The position numbers were made by a program, and so were the translations under genes. From positions 1 to 36,809 of the forward strand of contig MNXM01000183.1 of NCBI GenBank assembly GCA_001872605.1: a DNA stretch of 36,809 bases. The letters run 5' to 3'. The notes under the pieces were generated by a model. That model was given only the letters and a program-made list of their open reading frames with translations, was not told the DNA's origin and ran no database searches. Source of the DNA: Armatimonadetes bacterium CG2_30_59_28 (lineage in GTDB: Bacteria > Armatimonadota > Abditibacteriia > CG2-30-59-28). The stretch's first letter is position 1, and every line of letters begins with the position of its first letter. Below are positions 8,301 to 16,645 of this stretch, piece by piece.

Positions 8301-8984
8301 TGCTCGGGTCCGGTGCGAAGTGTCGTTGAGGCTTCTTATGGCTACGAAGAATCGGGAATCGCAGTCCCCGAGTGGGGGTATCCGCACAAGACGGGGGATA
8401 TCCTGCCGGTTCGGACTGTAACCCGCTACGTTGTCTACGGTCGAATGCCTGAAAAGGAGACGCGCCTCTACGCCTGTATCCGCCACACGGTCACGGACGA
8501 ATTCCGGTTCGGCGCCTACTACCCGGGCACGCTTTTCGTGGGGTACTTTCTCGAGCTGGGTGGGGACCTGAGAAATGGCGCGTTCAAGGATACCCTTGGC
8601 CGCGTCTGTCCGCTCGGAGGACCGGACATGGAAAACAACTTCGGTGGTTGGATGTTTACACCCCAGGGGAAAGCCGGCGATGCCCAACTAACCGTGCTGG
8701 CGCGGCGGATGAGCGGGATCGTTTCCGGGCCTTACGTCACCGATGAACACGACGGGATACAGGTCCACAACGGCGCCTTGGCCCGCAGCTCGTTGAATGG
8801 AAGCGCGTCCTCGCCGCCGGACATTGACGACACGCTGATTCACAAGGACACGGTCTATACGTTGGATGCTTTGATTCGCCTGCACCCGCGTGCGAGTCCG
8901 TCGGAGACGGACCGGTGCCGCGCCATGTACGCCTGTCCACCGCGGTTGTATGTGGATGCCGTTACGGTCTTTGCATCGCCATGA
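5385..8984 (+). CDS. Exported GH42-like beta-galactosidase family protein
   Basis: A 1199-aa protein with an N-terminal export signal ending near GAQA. Residues about 30-390 resemble the GH42 barrel: YLQDYLQMGFTGIQKEGV, the SWDETG motif with D163/E164 as the candidate acid/base site, a run of cysteines and histidines (ACYRHNSCSPH), then FRQWL (184-188) and a TVTAMNQAWGSSFKSW segment close to the GH42 'FR.WL...Y.....N..WG..FW' block. Residues about 395-485 (QIAVLFPGYAGYFY to GGCVFADGD) resemble the amidotransferase-like second domain of GH42. The C-terminal 500 residues are beta-rich and unassigned. GH42 proteins are usually 650-700 aa, so this is greatly enlarged. AGGAAAGG at 5367 fits the ATG at 5385; M5 is an alternative start. 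Substrate specificity is inference. Confidence 0.7.
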   Translation: MLDRMTVVWTAAILTLTRFGAQASGEGDLLEAMKRLKVPYIAHYHWQGSALPADLQEEYLQDYLQMGFTGIQKEGVDGGRVFRKRGLHGFMWQTYWGHPDLEMFIGPDGNVMQNVDGGGSWLYGNFSSEKNMDAGANAIMQFLKENEDAVFELGGYKIANSWDETGLQACYRHNSCSPHSTSAFRQWLERENKTVTAMNQAWGSSFKSWEEINIPKDNEIFDVNPFLWKAYKDFKGWELPNYFHQIQKRVESKGIPFRYPIFAHAFMTWPNINSWLGLNAYQVAQTSPVLINEHFQPDFPVTSVAFAWTDRLSREYQRPVLDYAWFLTSLHSSPTPRQIERAFGRSLMHTTHGYLMWVYLQTLWRTQPEMRGAVAFWHHFFQDHWGFLKEAEPLRPQIAVLFPGYAGYFYKLWDYPKQDYCWGAQALIEAQYPFTVVQEEEVEKGILNNYKALVVFSAERTSAKVLEEIGTFIDNGGCVFADGDSLARSIDGKPTNFLQRRFGVEVTHKAHAPFMPTYQSKEEQRWAESLSLEKKVPLPASNSLGCALTELPDTGALIDVDASIDTSGRTRTWHDIVTGRATGGKVLATYQGRAVGVETERTVWWGTRPGMDMEATFDRKELQYWGEPVPAHSNSDAGAMGRAAYRSMIAQVAEKAGIARPITVLLADRTIAPFLEVGAKTSPNGREAMVFLINHEPRPFEGQVILSSSTFPKGAGIWNLRTLERIKSPEWGRFVFALEPGELGILYLSSDATQGSKVLRHQRELLRKDLRPKPFTYGPRTIAEPPLPQVVQRCTPTMKKAQGAGAPLVEIALTVINPDPAERADEPVALPVSAVPSLYTLSGVKSVSLADGTPAQWDDLDGSGGFSAGDEIAWQQTLKPGANNVTLLLSSAPIQAGTPPIIARAAENEMTVTEGGKTLFRVRGAGREGGWDLRRGISLRDGRPLEGGSLHGGPIFLRAMQAKAIDVQYKLVCSGPVRSVVEASYGYEESGIAVPEWGYPHKTGDILPVRTVTRYVVYGRMPEKETRLYACIRHTVTDEFRFGAYYPGTLFVGYFLELGGDLRNGAFKDTLGRVCPLGGPDMENNFGGWMFTPQGKAGDAQLTVLARRMSGIVSGPYVTDEHDGIQVHNGALARSSLNGSASSPPDIDDTLIHKDTVYTLDALIRLHPRASPSETDRCRAMYACPPRLYVDAVTVFASP

Positions 8985-9079
8985 TCGGGTGAGAACAGTA
9001 TTCGTTCTCGGTCTCCTCCTTCGGATCCGTGGAGATCGTCGGGCTTTTCGAGTGCGACAACCTGTGGAAGGGAGTATCC

Positions 9080-12000
9080 ATGGCCACACGCTCTACATTC
9101 AGCTTTGCCTTATCTCTCGCTGCGACCATGTGCGCGTACCTGTCGACCGCGGCCCCCGCGCCTTTGCAGACCTTCACCGTGAAGGACTATCTGCAACACC
9201 AGTGGACCGACGAGCTGGTTCACTTTCCTATCTCATATTCTGGGACGACACTGCCCAAGTCGCTGACGCTCACCGACGCCGAGGGAAAGCCGGTCCCGTG
9301 TCAGATCAGCGGACTGGCGCGGAAAGGCGGCAAGATCACCGGCACGGTGTGGACGGTGGTAACGCTCCCCCCAAAAGGCTCAGCAACCTTCCACCTGCAG
9401 CCGGGCAAGCCAGTGGCAACTCCTCTGCTCCTGCGGGTGCAAGGGAATGAGTACCTGCTCGGCAACGAATTCCTTGCCTTCCGCCTGCCGCGTCTCCCCG
9501 GCGCTCTGAAGCAACCGGTTAATATCACTTCTCTGCCCGCGCCACTCCTGGCCGTTAGTGGTCCCGGTGGGAAGAACTGGCTGGGACAGGGCGCATGGGC
9601 AATCGATGCCGACCAACCGCTCACGGTGAAGGAGGCGATTACGACGGTGGTTGAGCAAGGACCGGTACGCGTGACCGTGCGCTACCGGCTGGTCTTCACC
9701 GACGGACGCTCCTACCAGGCAGACATTATGCTGGGCGATCGGCAGGATGTGGCTCTGTTCACCGACGACACCGACGTGGAAGCGCCGAAGACGACCTTTC
9801 GTTTCGCTCTTCCGCCCGGGCTGCGCGCCGACCGGCTCTTCTGGCAGAACAACTACTGGGCGGACAGCTACAAGGGGCTTACCGGGGACCCCATCGTCTT
9901 CGAGAAGGAAAAGGTCATCTGCAACGTTTGTCCGTGGTCATTCTGGTGGCAGCAGGATCGCACTACCTGGGCAGGACTATATCGCGACGACGCGGACCCC
10001 TTCCTTGGGATTCTCGCCGTGCGGCCTTCCCGCTGGACGCCTATCGGCTGGGACGGGTTCGACCGCACACTCATTCCCATCACCGCTCGCGCTGGAGGGC
10101 AAGTGGATGTCAGCCTGGGGCTGTTGGCCTGGATGAAGAAGAAGGAGGACGGCAGCACGGAGCTTTTCCGGGCGCACCGTGAACTTGCGTTCACGATGGG
10201 GCGTGCGGATGATTTCCTTGACAAGAAAAGAATGACCATCCTGAAGGAAGCTGAGGCGGCTCGCCAACGGCAGGACAACAATGCCTGGAATCGCCTGTTG
10301 GGAGAGGGGATGTGGCGGTTCAAACTACGACGACAACTCATTCAGTATAGTGAGTTCCCGCTGGATGAGGTGAAGGATTATGGCTTCGACTTCAAATCGG
10401 CGGTCCGCGATCGCAAACATCCCTACCTGCTCTTTACCCAGTCGGACATCGACCGGGCGCGTCAACAGGCCAAAGCCAACCCCGGTCTGAAGGCGGAACT
10501 CGCCAAGGCAACCGGTTACATCACCCGCCTGAACCCGGATGCGCTGATCGCCAAGATACAGAAGGAGCCGGACGGCTGGCAAGCCTATTTCCGCGAGAAC
10601 TATGTCGGGAACGGCATGTATGAAGTCGCGCCGACGGCATACATCGGATCGGAGGACCCGCGGTACGGCCAACTTCTCGCCGCAGGCGTCAAAGGGTTGG
10701 CGACTCAGGTGGCCGATCAGTTTCTAAACAATCCTTCCCGTCCTACTCTGGGTGGCAACGCGCACATGGCCGCTACGACGCTGCTACGTCTGCTGCTGGC
10801 CTATGACACCCTCGCCGACTCCGGCTACCTGACGCCGGAAGACAAGTCCCAAATCGACGCGGTGCTGGTGTTTGGCGGCTACGTCTTCGACCACCCGGAC
10901 TACTGGAACACCGACGTGGGACTGTGCAGCGCCAATCCGAACATGACCAGCCTACTCAAGTTCCCGCTGGGTCTGGTCGGACTGTATCTGGATGGCCACC
11001 CGCGCGCCGCTCACTGGCTCAAATTCGCCGAGACGGAGCTACAAACGGAACTCAAGGATTGGATCGCCCCCGGAGGGGCGTGGCTTGAGTGCCCCTTCTA
11101 TCAAGACCCATCTCTGGACGGCATGTTCATGCTTTCGCAAGCTCTGAGGAACGTCCGGGGCAAGGACTACTTCTCCGAACCGCAATTCAAGGCGACCATG
11201 GACTACTACGGCTTTCTCCTCACCCCGCCGGAGGTGCGTTTTCCAACGAAGATCGAGGGGGTGCAGGCGCCGATGACCATCCCGAGCATCGGGGACGCCT
11301 TCCCCTACTTCACCACCCCGTTCAACGGCTGGATGGCCTACGCCACCGCGAAGTCCGATCCCGCCTTCAGCGCCCGCCAGCAGTTCTACTGGCAGCAACA
11401 GGCTTTCAGCGTCATTAACGGTGGGCGCGCCAACGCCTTCATGGCGGCAATCTGTGATACGGAACTCCCCGTTGCGCCGCCGACCAAACTGTCTCGCGCT
11501 TTCGAGGGATTTGGCAATATCCTGCGCAGCTCGTGGACGGATCCGAAAGGTAGCTATGTCGCGCACCGTTGTGGATACTTCACCCATCACTTCGACCCCG
11601 GCGACCCGAACACGATCATCTACTATGCCAAGGGCGCGCCGCTTTGCGTCGATTTCGGACATCGCGGCGCGAGCGCCCCGGAAGTGGAGACCATGTGGCG
11701 GCCAGACTATCACACGACCGTCAGCTTCGACCGGCCAGCGCCACATCATTACTGGGGAGCTTCCGTCGGCCCCAAAGACGCCAACAAGCAGAGGCAGGAA
11801 GTACGCAGCCTCCCCCGTACCATCGACTATTCCACCGGAGTCTCTTTCGGCAGCGGCAACCAGATGAACAACCGACACCTGCTGCTCATCAAATCCGAGG
11901 ATGCGATGGGCGCGACCTACGTGGTGATGCGCGACATCACGAAAGACGGGCAGCCCAATCAATCCTTCAACTGGAATCTCTGGTGCATGGCGAAAGAGCC

Positions 12001-12685
12001 GGAGGTAATCGGCAACGTCGCCCACTTCCCGGGGCAGTTCGGGGTTGACCTCGACGCCCACGTGCTCTCTCCCGCCAATCCGCAGTTCGTCAAGGACAAA
12101 TACGGATATGAGCAATGGGTCTGGCCCTGGTGGGACAGGGGCAAACTCCGCGAAGACCAGACGGGTGTGCACGTGCGCAAGACCGGCTCGCAAGAGGACT
12201 TCTTCACCGTGCTGTATCCCCGCGCTCCCGGCCAGGAACCCGCGCAAGTCACCGCCATCGGCGATGGACGCGGCGTCGAGCTGACACACATCGAGGGCAA
12301 GGATGTCGTCCTCCTTTCCCCGGGCGAGGCGGCGACCGTGACTTCCGGTGCTATGCGGCTTGAGGGCGAGACAGCCTTCGCTCGCAGATACCAGGATGGC
12401 GCGCTTCGCCTTGCTGTCGTACAAGGTCGGTGCGTTGCGAGCATTGGCGACTGGGCGTTATCCGGCAACGGCCCGGCAGCCATCGAGGTGAAGGGGAAGC
12501 AAATCATCGGAGAGTGCGACGGGGACGCACGCGTCGCGACGATTGCGTTGCCCATGGCTTACGGCACAGCAGTGGTTACCCTCGACGGCAAGCGCGTCGC
12601 GGCTGTCGCGGCTGCACAGGAGCAACGCATACTCTCACTCGATTTTCCGAAAGGCCGCCATGCATTCACTGTCAGCGGGAAGTAG
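9080..12685 (+). CDS. Exported heparinase II/III- or alginate-lyase-like protein
   Basis: About 1201 aa. The ATG at 9080 is chosen because it follows GGAAGGGAG and opens a signal peptide ending near STAAPA; the frame is open further upstream to 9029. Residues 30-400 are beta-sandwich-like, with a NEFLAFRLPR strand. From about residue 445 (HPYLLFTQSDIDRARQQAK) a helical toroid begins, including LLRLLLAYDTLADSGYLT and GAWLECPFYQ. Around 825-865 the sequence YFTHHFDPGDPNTIIYYAKG and VDFGHRG resembles the C-terminal beta-sandwich of heparinase II/III-type lyases. Such enzymes cleave uronic-acid-containing polysaccharides by elimination. It follows the GH42-like gene by 95 bases on the same strand. 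The precise lyase family is not certain. Confidence 0.65.
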   Translation: MATRSTFSFALSLAATMCAYLSTAAPAPLQTFTVKDYLQHQWTDELVHFPISYSGTTLPKSLTLTDAEGKPVPCQISGLARKGGKITGTVWTVVTLPPKGSATFHLQPGKPVATPLLLRVQGNEYLLGNEFLAFRLPRLPGALKQPVNITSLPAPLLAVSGPGGKNWLGQGAWAIDADQPLTVKEAITTVVEQGPVRVTVRYRLVFTDGRSYQADIMLGDRQDVALFTDDTDVEAPKTTFRFALPPGLRADRLFWQNNYWADSYKGLTGDPIVFEKEKVICNVCPWSFWWQQDRTTWAGLYRDDADPFLGILAVRPSRWTPIGWDGFDRTLIPITARAGGQVDVSLGLLAWMKKKEDGSTELFRAHRELAFTMGRADDFLDKKRMTILKEAEAARQRQDNNAWNRLLGEGMWRFKLRRQLIQYSEFPLDEVKDYGFDFKSAVRDRKHPYLLFTQSDIDRARQQAKANPGLKAELAKATGYITRLNPDALIAKIQKEPDGWQAYFRENYVGNGMYEVAPTAYIGSEDPRYGQLLAAGVKGLATQVADQFLNNPSRPTLGGNAHMAATTLLRLLLAYDTLADSGYLTPEDKSQIDAVLVFGGYVFDHPDYWNTDVGLCSANPNMTSLLKFPLGLVGLYLDGHPRAAHWLKFAETELQTELKDWIAPGGAWLECPFYQDPSLDGMFMLSQALRNVRGKDYFSEPQFKATMDYYGFLLTPPEVRFPTKIEGVQAPMTIPSIGDAFPYFTTPFNGWMAYATAKSDPAFSARQQFYWQQQAFSVINGGRANAFMAAICDTELPVAPPTKLSRAFEGFGNILRSSWTDPKGSYVAHRCGYFTHHFDPGDPNTIIYYAKGAPLCVDFGHRGASAPEVETMWRPDYHTTVSFDRPAPHHYWGASVGPKDANKQRQEVRSLPRTIDYSTGVSFGSGNQMNNRHLLLIKSEDAMGATYVVMRDITKDGQPNQSFNWNLWCMAKEPEVIGNVAHFPGQFGVDLDAHVLSPANPQFVKDKYGYEQWVWPWWDRGKLREDQTGVHVRKTGSQEDFFTVLYPRAPGQEPAQVTAIGDGRGVELTHIEGKDVVLLSPGEAATVTSGAMRLEGETAFARRYQDGALRLAVVQGRCVASIGDWALSGNGPAAIEVKGKQIIGECDGDARVATIALPMAYGTAVVTLDGKRVAAVAAAQEQRILSLDFPKGRHAFTVSGK

Positions 12686-12714
12686 AGGCTCGTTTTCTCT
12701 AACGCCCCGGTCGT

Positions 12715-13827
12715 TCACTGCTGACCGTTGCAGTTCGCTCTGTAACTCCGGACAAACGCACCGACTTCTCGGATTGTGTCCGGCTTGCAGCGCGGCGGCA
12801 TGACTCCGGCTGAGGTGACGACGAGCCCGCGATGGTGAGGGAGGGCGTCGAGGTCTTCCTCAATCTGCGCGATGATCCGGTCAGCGGGCTGCGTCCACAG
12901 CGCCGCGTTGGTGCCGCCGATGAGGCAGATGTCGGGACATGCGCTCCTGCCGTCACGCAACGTGGTGTTGCCGACCGTGGGCGAGGTGAAGGCTTCGAAG
13001 GCCCGCACCGGCAACGTGGCCAGGTCGGGCAACAGGTCTTTGAGGTGTCCGCACATGTGCAGCACCATGTTGCGGTCTGCCGACCGCGCAATGCGGGCAT
13101 ACTCGGCAATGTGCCTGAGGCAGTATCGGCGGTACTGCCGGGGGGAAATGAGTGTGGTGGAAGTGTTCTCCGTTACGTAGATAAGGTCTGCCGGAGAGTG
13201 TGCGGCGAGAATCTTTGTCTTCTCAACCAGCACGCGGTGTATGGCATCGAATAGCGCGTCCACCTCGTCGGAATAGTCGGCGAGCAGGTGATGCGCCATC
13301 TCCACCCCCGCGAGGTACTGGACCCAGTGCATGAGCGGGGAAGTGCCAATGCCATCCGTTGTGACGGCTTTCTCCCCGATCTCTTTCACCCGCTTCTTGG
13401 CGTTGCGAACACCATCGTCGTGCAGCTCCACCTTCGTGTCCTCGTAGAAATCCGTCATCCGCCAGATGTCGTCCACGTTTTTCACGGGGAATTCCATCGG
13501 GTGGTTGGACTGCGAGGCTTCATCAAACTGGTGGACGCACTGCATGTCACCATGGGGGGTGCGGTAGGTGATTCGCGTCGTTCCGTTGTCCTGCGAAATC
13601 TGCTGCGATGTTCGCGTCCTCACTTCGCGCGCGCAGGTGGGGATGCCGAGGTGATTGTCACTGCCCACCCACTCGTGCAATTCGCCAACCGTCATTTCGG
13701 AGAACGGCGATCGTTGAGCGCGCACGTAGGAAGCGTTGATCTTCGGCCAGAAGGGCAGGCGATCCACGGGCCGCATGTGCATCGCTGCCAGCCAGCGCTG
13801 TCGAGGTGTCATGGTGTCCACAGTCAT
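12715..13827 (-). CDS. Uroporphyrinogen decarboxylase-like (MtaA/CmuA type) protein
   Basis: A 370-aa protein of the UroD/methylcobamide:CoM methyltransferase superfamily. It starts with the family's TPRQRWLAAMHMRPVDRLPF pattern. LHMCGH at 256-261 carries the H-x-C pair (H257, C259) that binds zinc in MtaA-type methyltransferases. The usual third ligand, a cysteine in a 'GPGC..P' loop, is not obvious: the loop here reads VVTSAGVMPPRCKP (337-349), with a cysteine at 347. True HemE is unlikely because its N-terminal arginine motif is not seen. GGGAGAA upstream supports the ATG at 13827. It starts 16 bases after the radical SAM reading ends, so the two are probably co-transcribed. A methyl transfer role is inference. 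Confidence 0.8.
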   Translation of the reverse strand: MTVDTMTPRQRWLAAMHMRPVDRLPFWPKINASYVRAQRSPFSEMTVGELHEWVGSDNHLGIPTCAREVRTRTSQQISQDNGTTRITYRTPHGDMQCVHQFDEASQSNHPMEFPVKNVDDIWRMTDFYEDTKVELHDDGVRNAKKRVKEIGEKAVTTDGIGTSPLMHWVQYLAGVEMAHHLLADYSDEVDALFDAIHRVLVEKTKILAAHSPADLIYVTENTSTTLISPRQYRRYCLRHIAEYARIARSADRNMVLHMCGHLKDLLPDLATLPVRAFEAFTSPTVGNTTLRDGRSACPDICLIGGTNAALWTQPADRIIAQIEEDLDALPHHRGLVVTSAGVMPPRCKPDTIREVGAFVRSYRANCNGQQ

Positions 13828-13843
13828 CGGCGGTTTCTCCCGT

Positions 13844-15164
13844 TTACAATATCAGAGGAGCTTCCCCGAACCACGACTTCCCCGGGGTGACACCTTCACT
13901 GAGGGAGTGCTCCGGTGTGCACAGGGGACCGCAGTTGCAATAGTAGTTGCTCTTCTTGTAGGGGTTCAGCCGCACGCCCAGCTCCCGCTCGAACAGCGCC
14001 CACATCTCCACGGTTTCAAGACAGAGGGCGATGGGGATGGTGGAGTGGCATCCGCGAATCTGGTCGATGATCACTTTGAAGAGGTAGGCGCGAGCATCGT
14101 GCGGGATTGGGTGTCCACCCCCCCCGGCAAAACCACGGACCGCGAGGAACGGCGCCGCGGAATCCATTGCCGAAACGAAGTGCGGATCCAGAAGGCTGAA
14201 GTCGATGCACCCACGCGCAGTCTCCACGTTCATCCAGCCGAAAGCGCACAGCGAAATCACATCCGGTTGCGTACGCGCGAAGATCAACTCAACGAGTTCG
14301 GCGTATTCCGCTTGCCAGTTTTTCACCGGGATGACGGGTGAGAATCGAAAGCGCACAATGTAGCCTGCGTCTTGACAACGTTGAGCGGCTTCCACCCGCT
14401 CGTCCCACCGCGCGGTCTCCGGCTCAAGGATGGTGCTCTGAGTTCGCGGGCTGAGACTCCATTGGAGAATGGTCTTCCCCTTGTGATCGAGGTCGAGCAG
14501 ATCAATCGATGTTGTTGCTCTTGCCCACGTAGATTTCAAGGTACCTGTCGGGCTTGTCAGCGAAGTACTCGACCAGCATCTTGGAATGACCTAACTCAGG
14601 CTCGAAGACGGAAACGTCCGTCACGTTATCCCACTTGTAGAGCCTCTGCTTTGGGTCGAGGCTGACGATCTCGTTCAAATGGGCCATGTATTCCTCAACG
14701 TTGACGAGAATCCGGTTCACGCCGCCCAGTCCGCAGTAGGCACATCGGAACGGGCAGCCCATGATGGAGTGCAGTTGCCAGGCCGACTGGCACACGGTGC
14801 CGCGGTTCTCTTCCCTCCAGTCCGTCTCACCGTCCCTTCGCCAGGCCTTCACCGTGAAGCCCGCGAGATCGTGAGTGGCAAGGTTCGGGTACTTCTCCAG
14901 GAACGACTGTTTCTGCTCATCCGACCAGAACTTGCCTGTGGTAAGCACCAGATCGGGATCCCGCGGGTTCACCACGGCCCCCCACCGAGGAACACTCGAC
15001 CACCGTTGCGGCGCGATGTCGTTCAATTCATCATAAGTGACGCACTGGAGCGGCGCGTCAGGCTCGATGGCGCTCATCATCGTTTCCACCCTCGCCGCTG
15101 CAGCGGGATCGCCATAGACGTCATCGGTCACGTAGACCTTTGCAGGCTTGAGCGTTCTGAACAA
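13844..15164 (-). pseudogene. Radical SAM protein, spore-photoproduct-lyase-like, split by a +1 frameshift
   Basis: Two minus-strand frames join into one protein of about 439 aa. The upstream part has CPFRCAYC (C137, C141, C144), the 4Fe-4S CxxxCxxC site of radical SAM enzymes, and ends EIYVGKSNNID then a stop. The downstream part continues LLDLDHKGKTILQWSLSP and later EAAQRCQDAGYIVRFRFSPV, as expected for SPL-type proteins (K(S)N.D.LLDLDH.G.T..SWSL). Removing one A at 14504/14505 gives SNNIDDLLDLDHKG without a break. I chose a TTG start at 15164 because AAGGAGG lies nine bases upstream. No slippery heptamer is visible, so this is a recent mutation or a sequencing error. SPL proteins repair thymine dimers in spores; homologues in non-spore-formers have unclear roles. 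Confidence 0.8.
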
Positions 15165-15303
15165 TGGATAAGTCCTCCTTGTATCCTCGAGTGAACACAT
15201 TATGAACGATATCAGCGGTACGCACAATATGGAGTTTTCCACCGAGGGCGCCCGGCCCACCATGGGGATCCTGCGTCTGTCTTGAAATTTATTCCTGTTT
15301 TCA

Positions 15304-15331
15304 TTGACTTTGCATTTTGCCGTGGTAGAGT
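15304..15331 (+). promoter_or_regulatory. Candidate sigma-70 promoter for the DUF362 gene
   Basis: TTGACT (15304-15309) and TAGAGT (15326-15331) are separated by 16 bases. This is a fair match to -35/-10 boxes, in the gap between two divergent genes. The next gene downstream on this strand starts at 15409. Confidence 0.5.
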
Positions 15332-15351
15332 AACCCTGTCAATTCAACCAA

Positions 15352-15390
15352 CCCTCGCGGAAAGCTGTTGTTCGCGGGGGTATTTCTTTT
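15352..15390 (+). terminator. Terminator-like hairpin in the 5' leader (possible attenuator)
   Basis: CCCTCGCG (15352-15359) pairs with CGCGGGGG (15373-15380) with one wobble pair, followed directly by TATTTCTTTT. It lies about 20 bases after the -10 box and before the ribosome site at 15397-15404. Transcripts from the promoter at 15304 would have to read through it. It could be a conditional terminator or simply a boundary element. Confidence 0.5.
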
Positions 15391-15408
15391 GGGGACAGAG
15401 GGGATCCT

Positions 15409-16512
15409 TTGGTGAGTGCGGGTGATAACGATTCCGTCTATCTGTGGCGAACAGATTGCGGAGACCTCAGTGAGATCGATTATGTTGCTTCCGCGTGTAC
15501 GTTCTTCGAGACCCTTGCGCCGGTGCTGCCGGCCGAAGGCAACATTGTAATCAAACCCAACGTGACCGTGCCCAGCGACCCCGAAGCGGGAATCATTGTG
15601 CATCCCGACTTTGTGGGAGGTTTGCTTGACTCCCTGATTGCGCGAGCGATCCGGCGAGAGCGGCTGTATGTGATCGAGGGACATATCGCCCGCAACGAGG
15701 CAGGGCGCCTCACTTGGGATGTGACAGGTTACACCAAAATGGCTGAGACCCGTGGCGTCGCGCTGCTGGAAGTAGATGACGACCGAATTGTCGACGTTCC
15801 AGTTCCGGAAGGCGTGGTCTACAATGCCCTGCCGTTGTCGGCGACCCTCGCCGAGGCGTCCATCATCATCAATGTCCCTATCGCCAAATGTCACAACCTC
15901 GCGCTGACCACTCTCGCCGTGAAGAACATGATGGGGATGGTGGCAGAGCCGTCGCGTCATTTCTGCACCGTGCAGTCGGTGGATGACGACGTGGCTGATC
16001 GCCTCATGGAGGTCACTCCCGAGGGGCTGAGTTTCCGGGAGGAGCGCTGGTGCCACAAGGTGTGTGATCTCGCGTCCGCTGTCAAGAGGCTTCCGGGCAA
16101 AAACCTCCATGTCGTTAGTGGCATCCTCGGTCGCGATGGGACAGGTTTCGGCACCGGGAACAACTACCTCCTGAACATCATTGCCGCGAGCGAAAACCCC
16201 GTGCACGTGGATGCGGTGGTGACGTATCTCATGGGTATCGACCCAATGAAGACGCCGTACCTCAACATCGCCATGGAGAGGGGCATGGGGACGAACCGTA
16301 TTGAGGAGATCGAGGTCATCGACCTCCGAAGCGGGAGCAGAATTTCAATGGGAGAACTCGCCGCCTCAGTTCATTCACCGGCTTTTGTTCCATTGGCCCG
16401 TTCACAAGGGGGATACCAACCACGGTTCCGGGAAGATGGAACGCTGGAGCCTTGGATGCGCTGCATCCACAAGCGCCCGCAGAGGCAGAACGCGGCGAGA
16501 CTCGCGGCGTGA
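15409..16512 (+). CDS. DUF362 domain protein
   Basis: A 367-aa cytoplasmic-looking protein. The pattern NIVIKPNVTVP (45-55), HPDFVGGLLDSL, VIEGHIARN, then SIIINVPIAKCHNLALTTLAVKNMMG matches DUF362, where 'IKPN' and 'KTH....T...KN..G' are the conserved blocks. In this copy the usual KTH is KCH. Some DUF362 proteins carry a ferredoxin domain; this one has no CxxCxxC cluster, so it is the iron-sulfur-free form. Function is not established. The start is TTG at 15409 or the adjacent GTG at 15412, with AGAGGGG at 15398-15404 as ribosome site. It stands alone between a divergent radical SAM locus and the convergent mre block. Confidence 0.8.
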   Translation: MVSAGDNDSVYLWRTDCGDLSEIDYVASACTFFETLAPVLPAEGNIVIKPNVTVPSDPEAGIIVHPDFVGGLLDSLIARAIRRERLYVIEGHIARNEAGRLTWDVTGYTKMAETRGVALLEVDDDRIVDVPVPEGVVYNALPLSATLAEASIIINVPIAKCHNLALTTLAVKNMMGMVAEPSRHFCTVQSVDDDVADRLMEVTPEGLSFREERWCHKVCDLASAVKRLPGKNLHVVSGILGRDGTGFGTGNNYLLNIIAASENPVHVDAVVTYLMGIDPMKTPYLNIAMERGMGTNRIEEIEVIDLRSGSRISMGELAASVHSPAFVPLARSQGGYQPRFREDGTLEPWMRCIHKRPQRQNAARLAA

Positions 16513-16526
16513 TTTCTCGCGAGTGC

Positions 16527-16559
16527 CCTCGGTCGGGCTTGACCCGATCCGGGCCGAGG
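16527..16559. terminator. Nested hairpin after the DUF362 gene
   Basis: CCTCGG (16527-16532) pairs with CCGAGG (16554-16559), enclosing TCGGG-CTTGA-CCCGA. It sits 15 bases after the stop of the DUF362 gene. There is no T-tract, so a factor-dependent or mRNA-stabilising role is as likely as intrinsic termination. Confidence 0.4.
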
Positions 16560-16645
16560 TTGAGGAGACGCTGCAGGTGCCTCTGGAAATGGCTGACAGC
16601 GGTCTCGCTACGCTTCACTTGCCCCTCGCCACTCTTCAGTCGGCG

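Noticed and set aside
11039-12424. A 461-codon minus-strand open frame
   Set aside because: It shadows the lyase-like gene, whose frame has a signal peptide and family motifs; the antisense frame has neither.
12715-13827. Annotation as HemE (haem biosynthesis)
   Set aside because: The H-x-C-G motif and missing HemE N-terminal arginine signature fit the MtaA/CmuA-like branch instead.
14500-14540. Programmed frameshift in the radical SAM gene
   Set aside because: No slippery heptamer or strong downstream structure is visible; the site reads as a plain one-base insertion.
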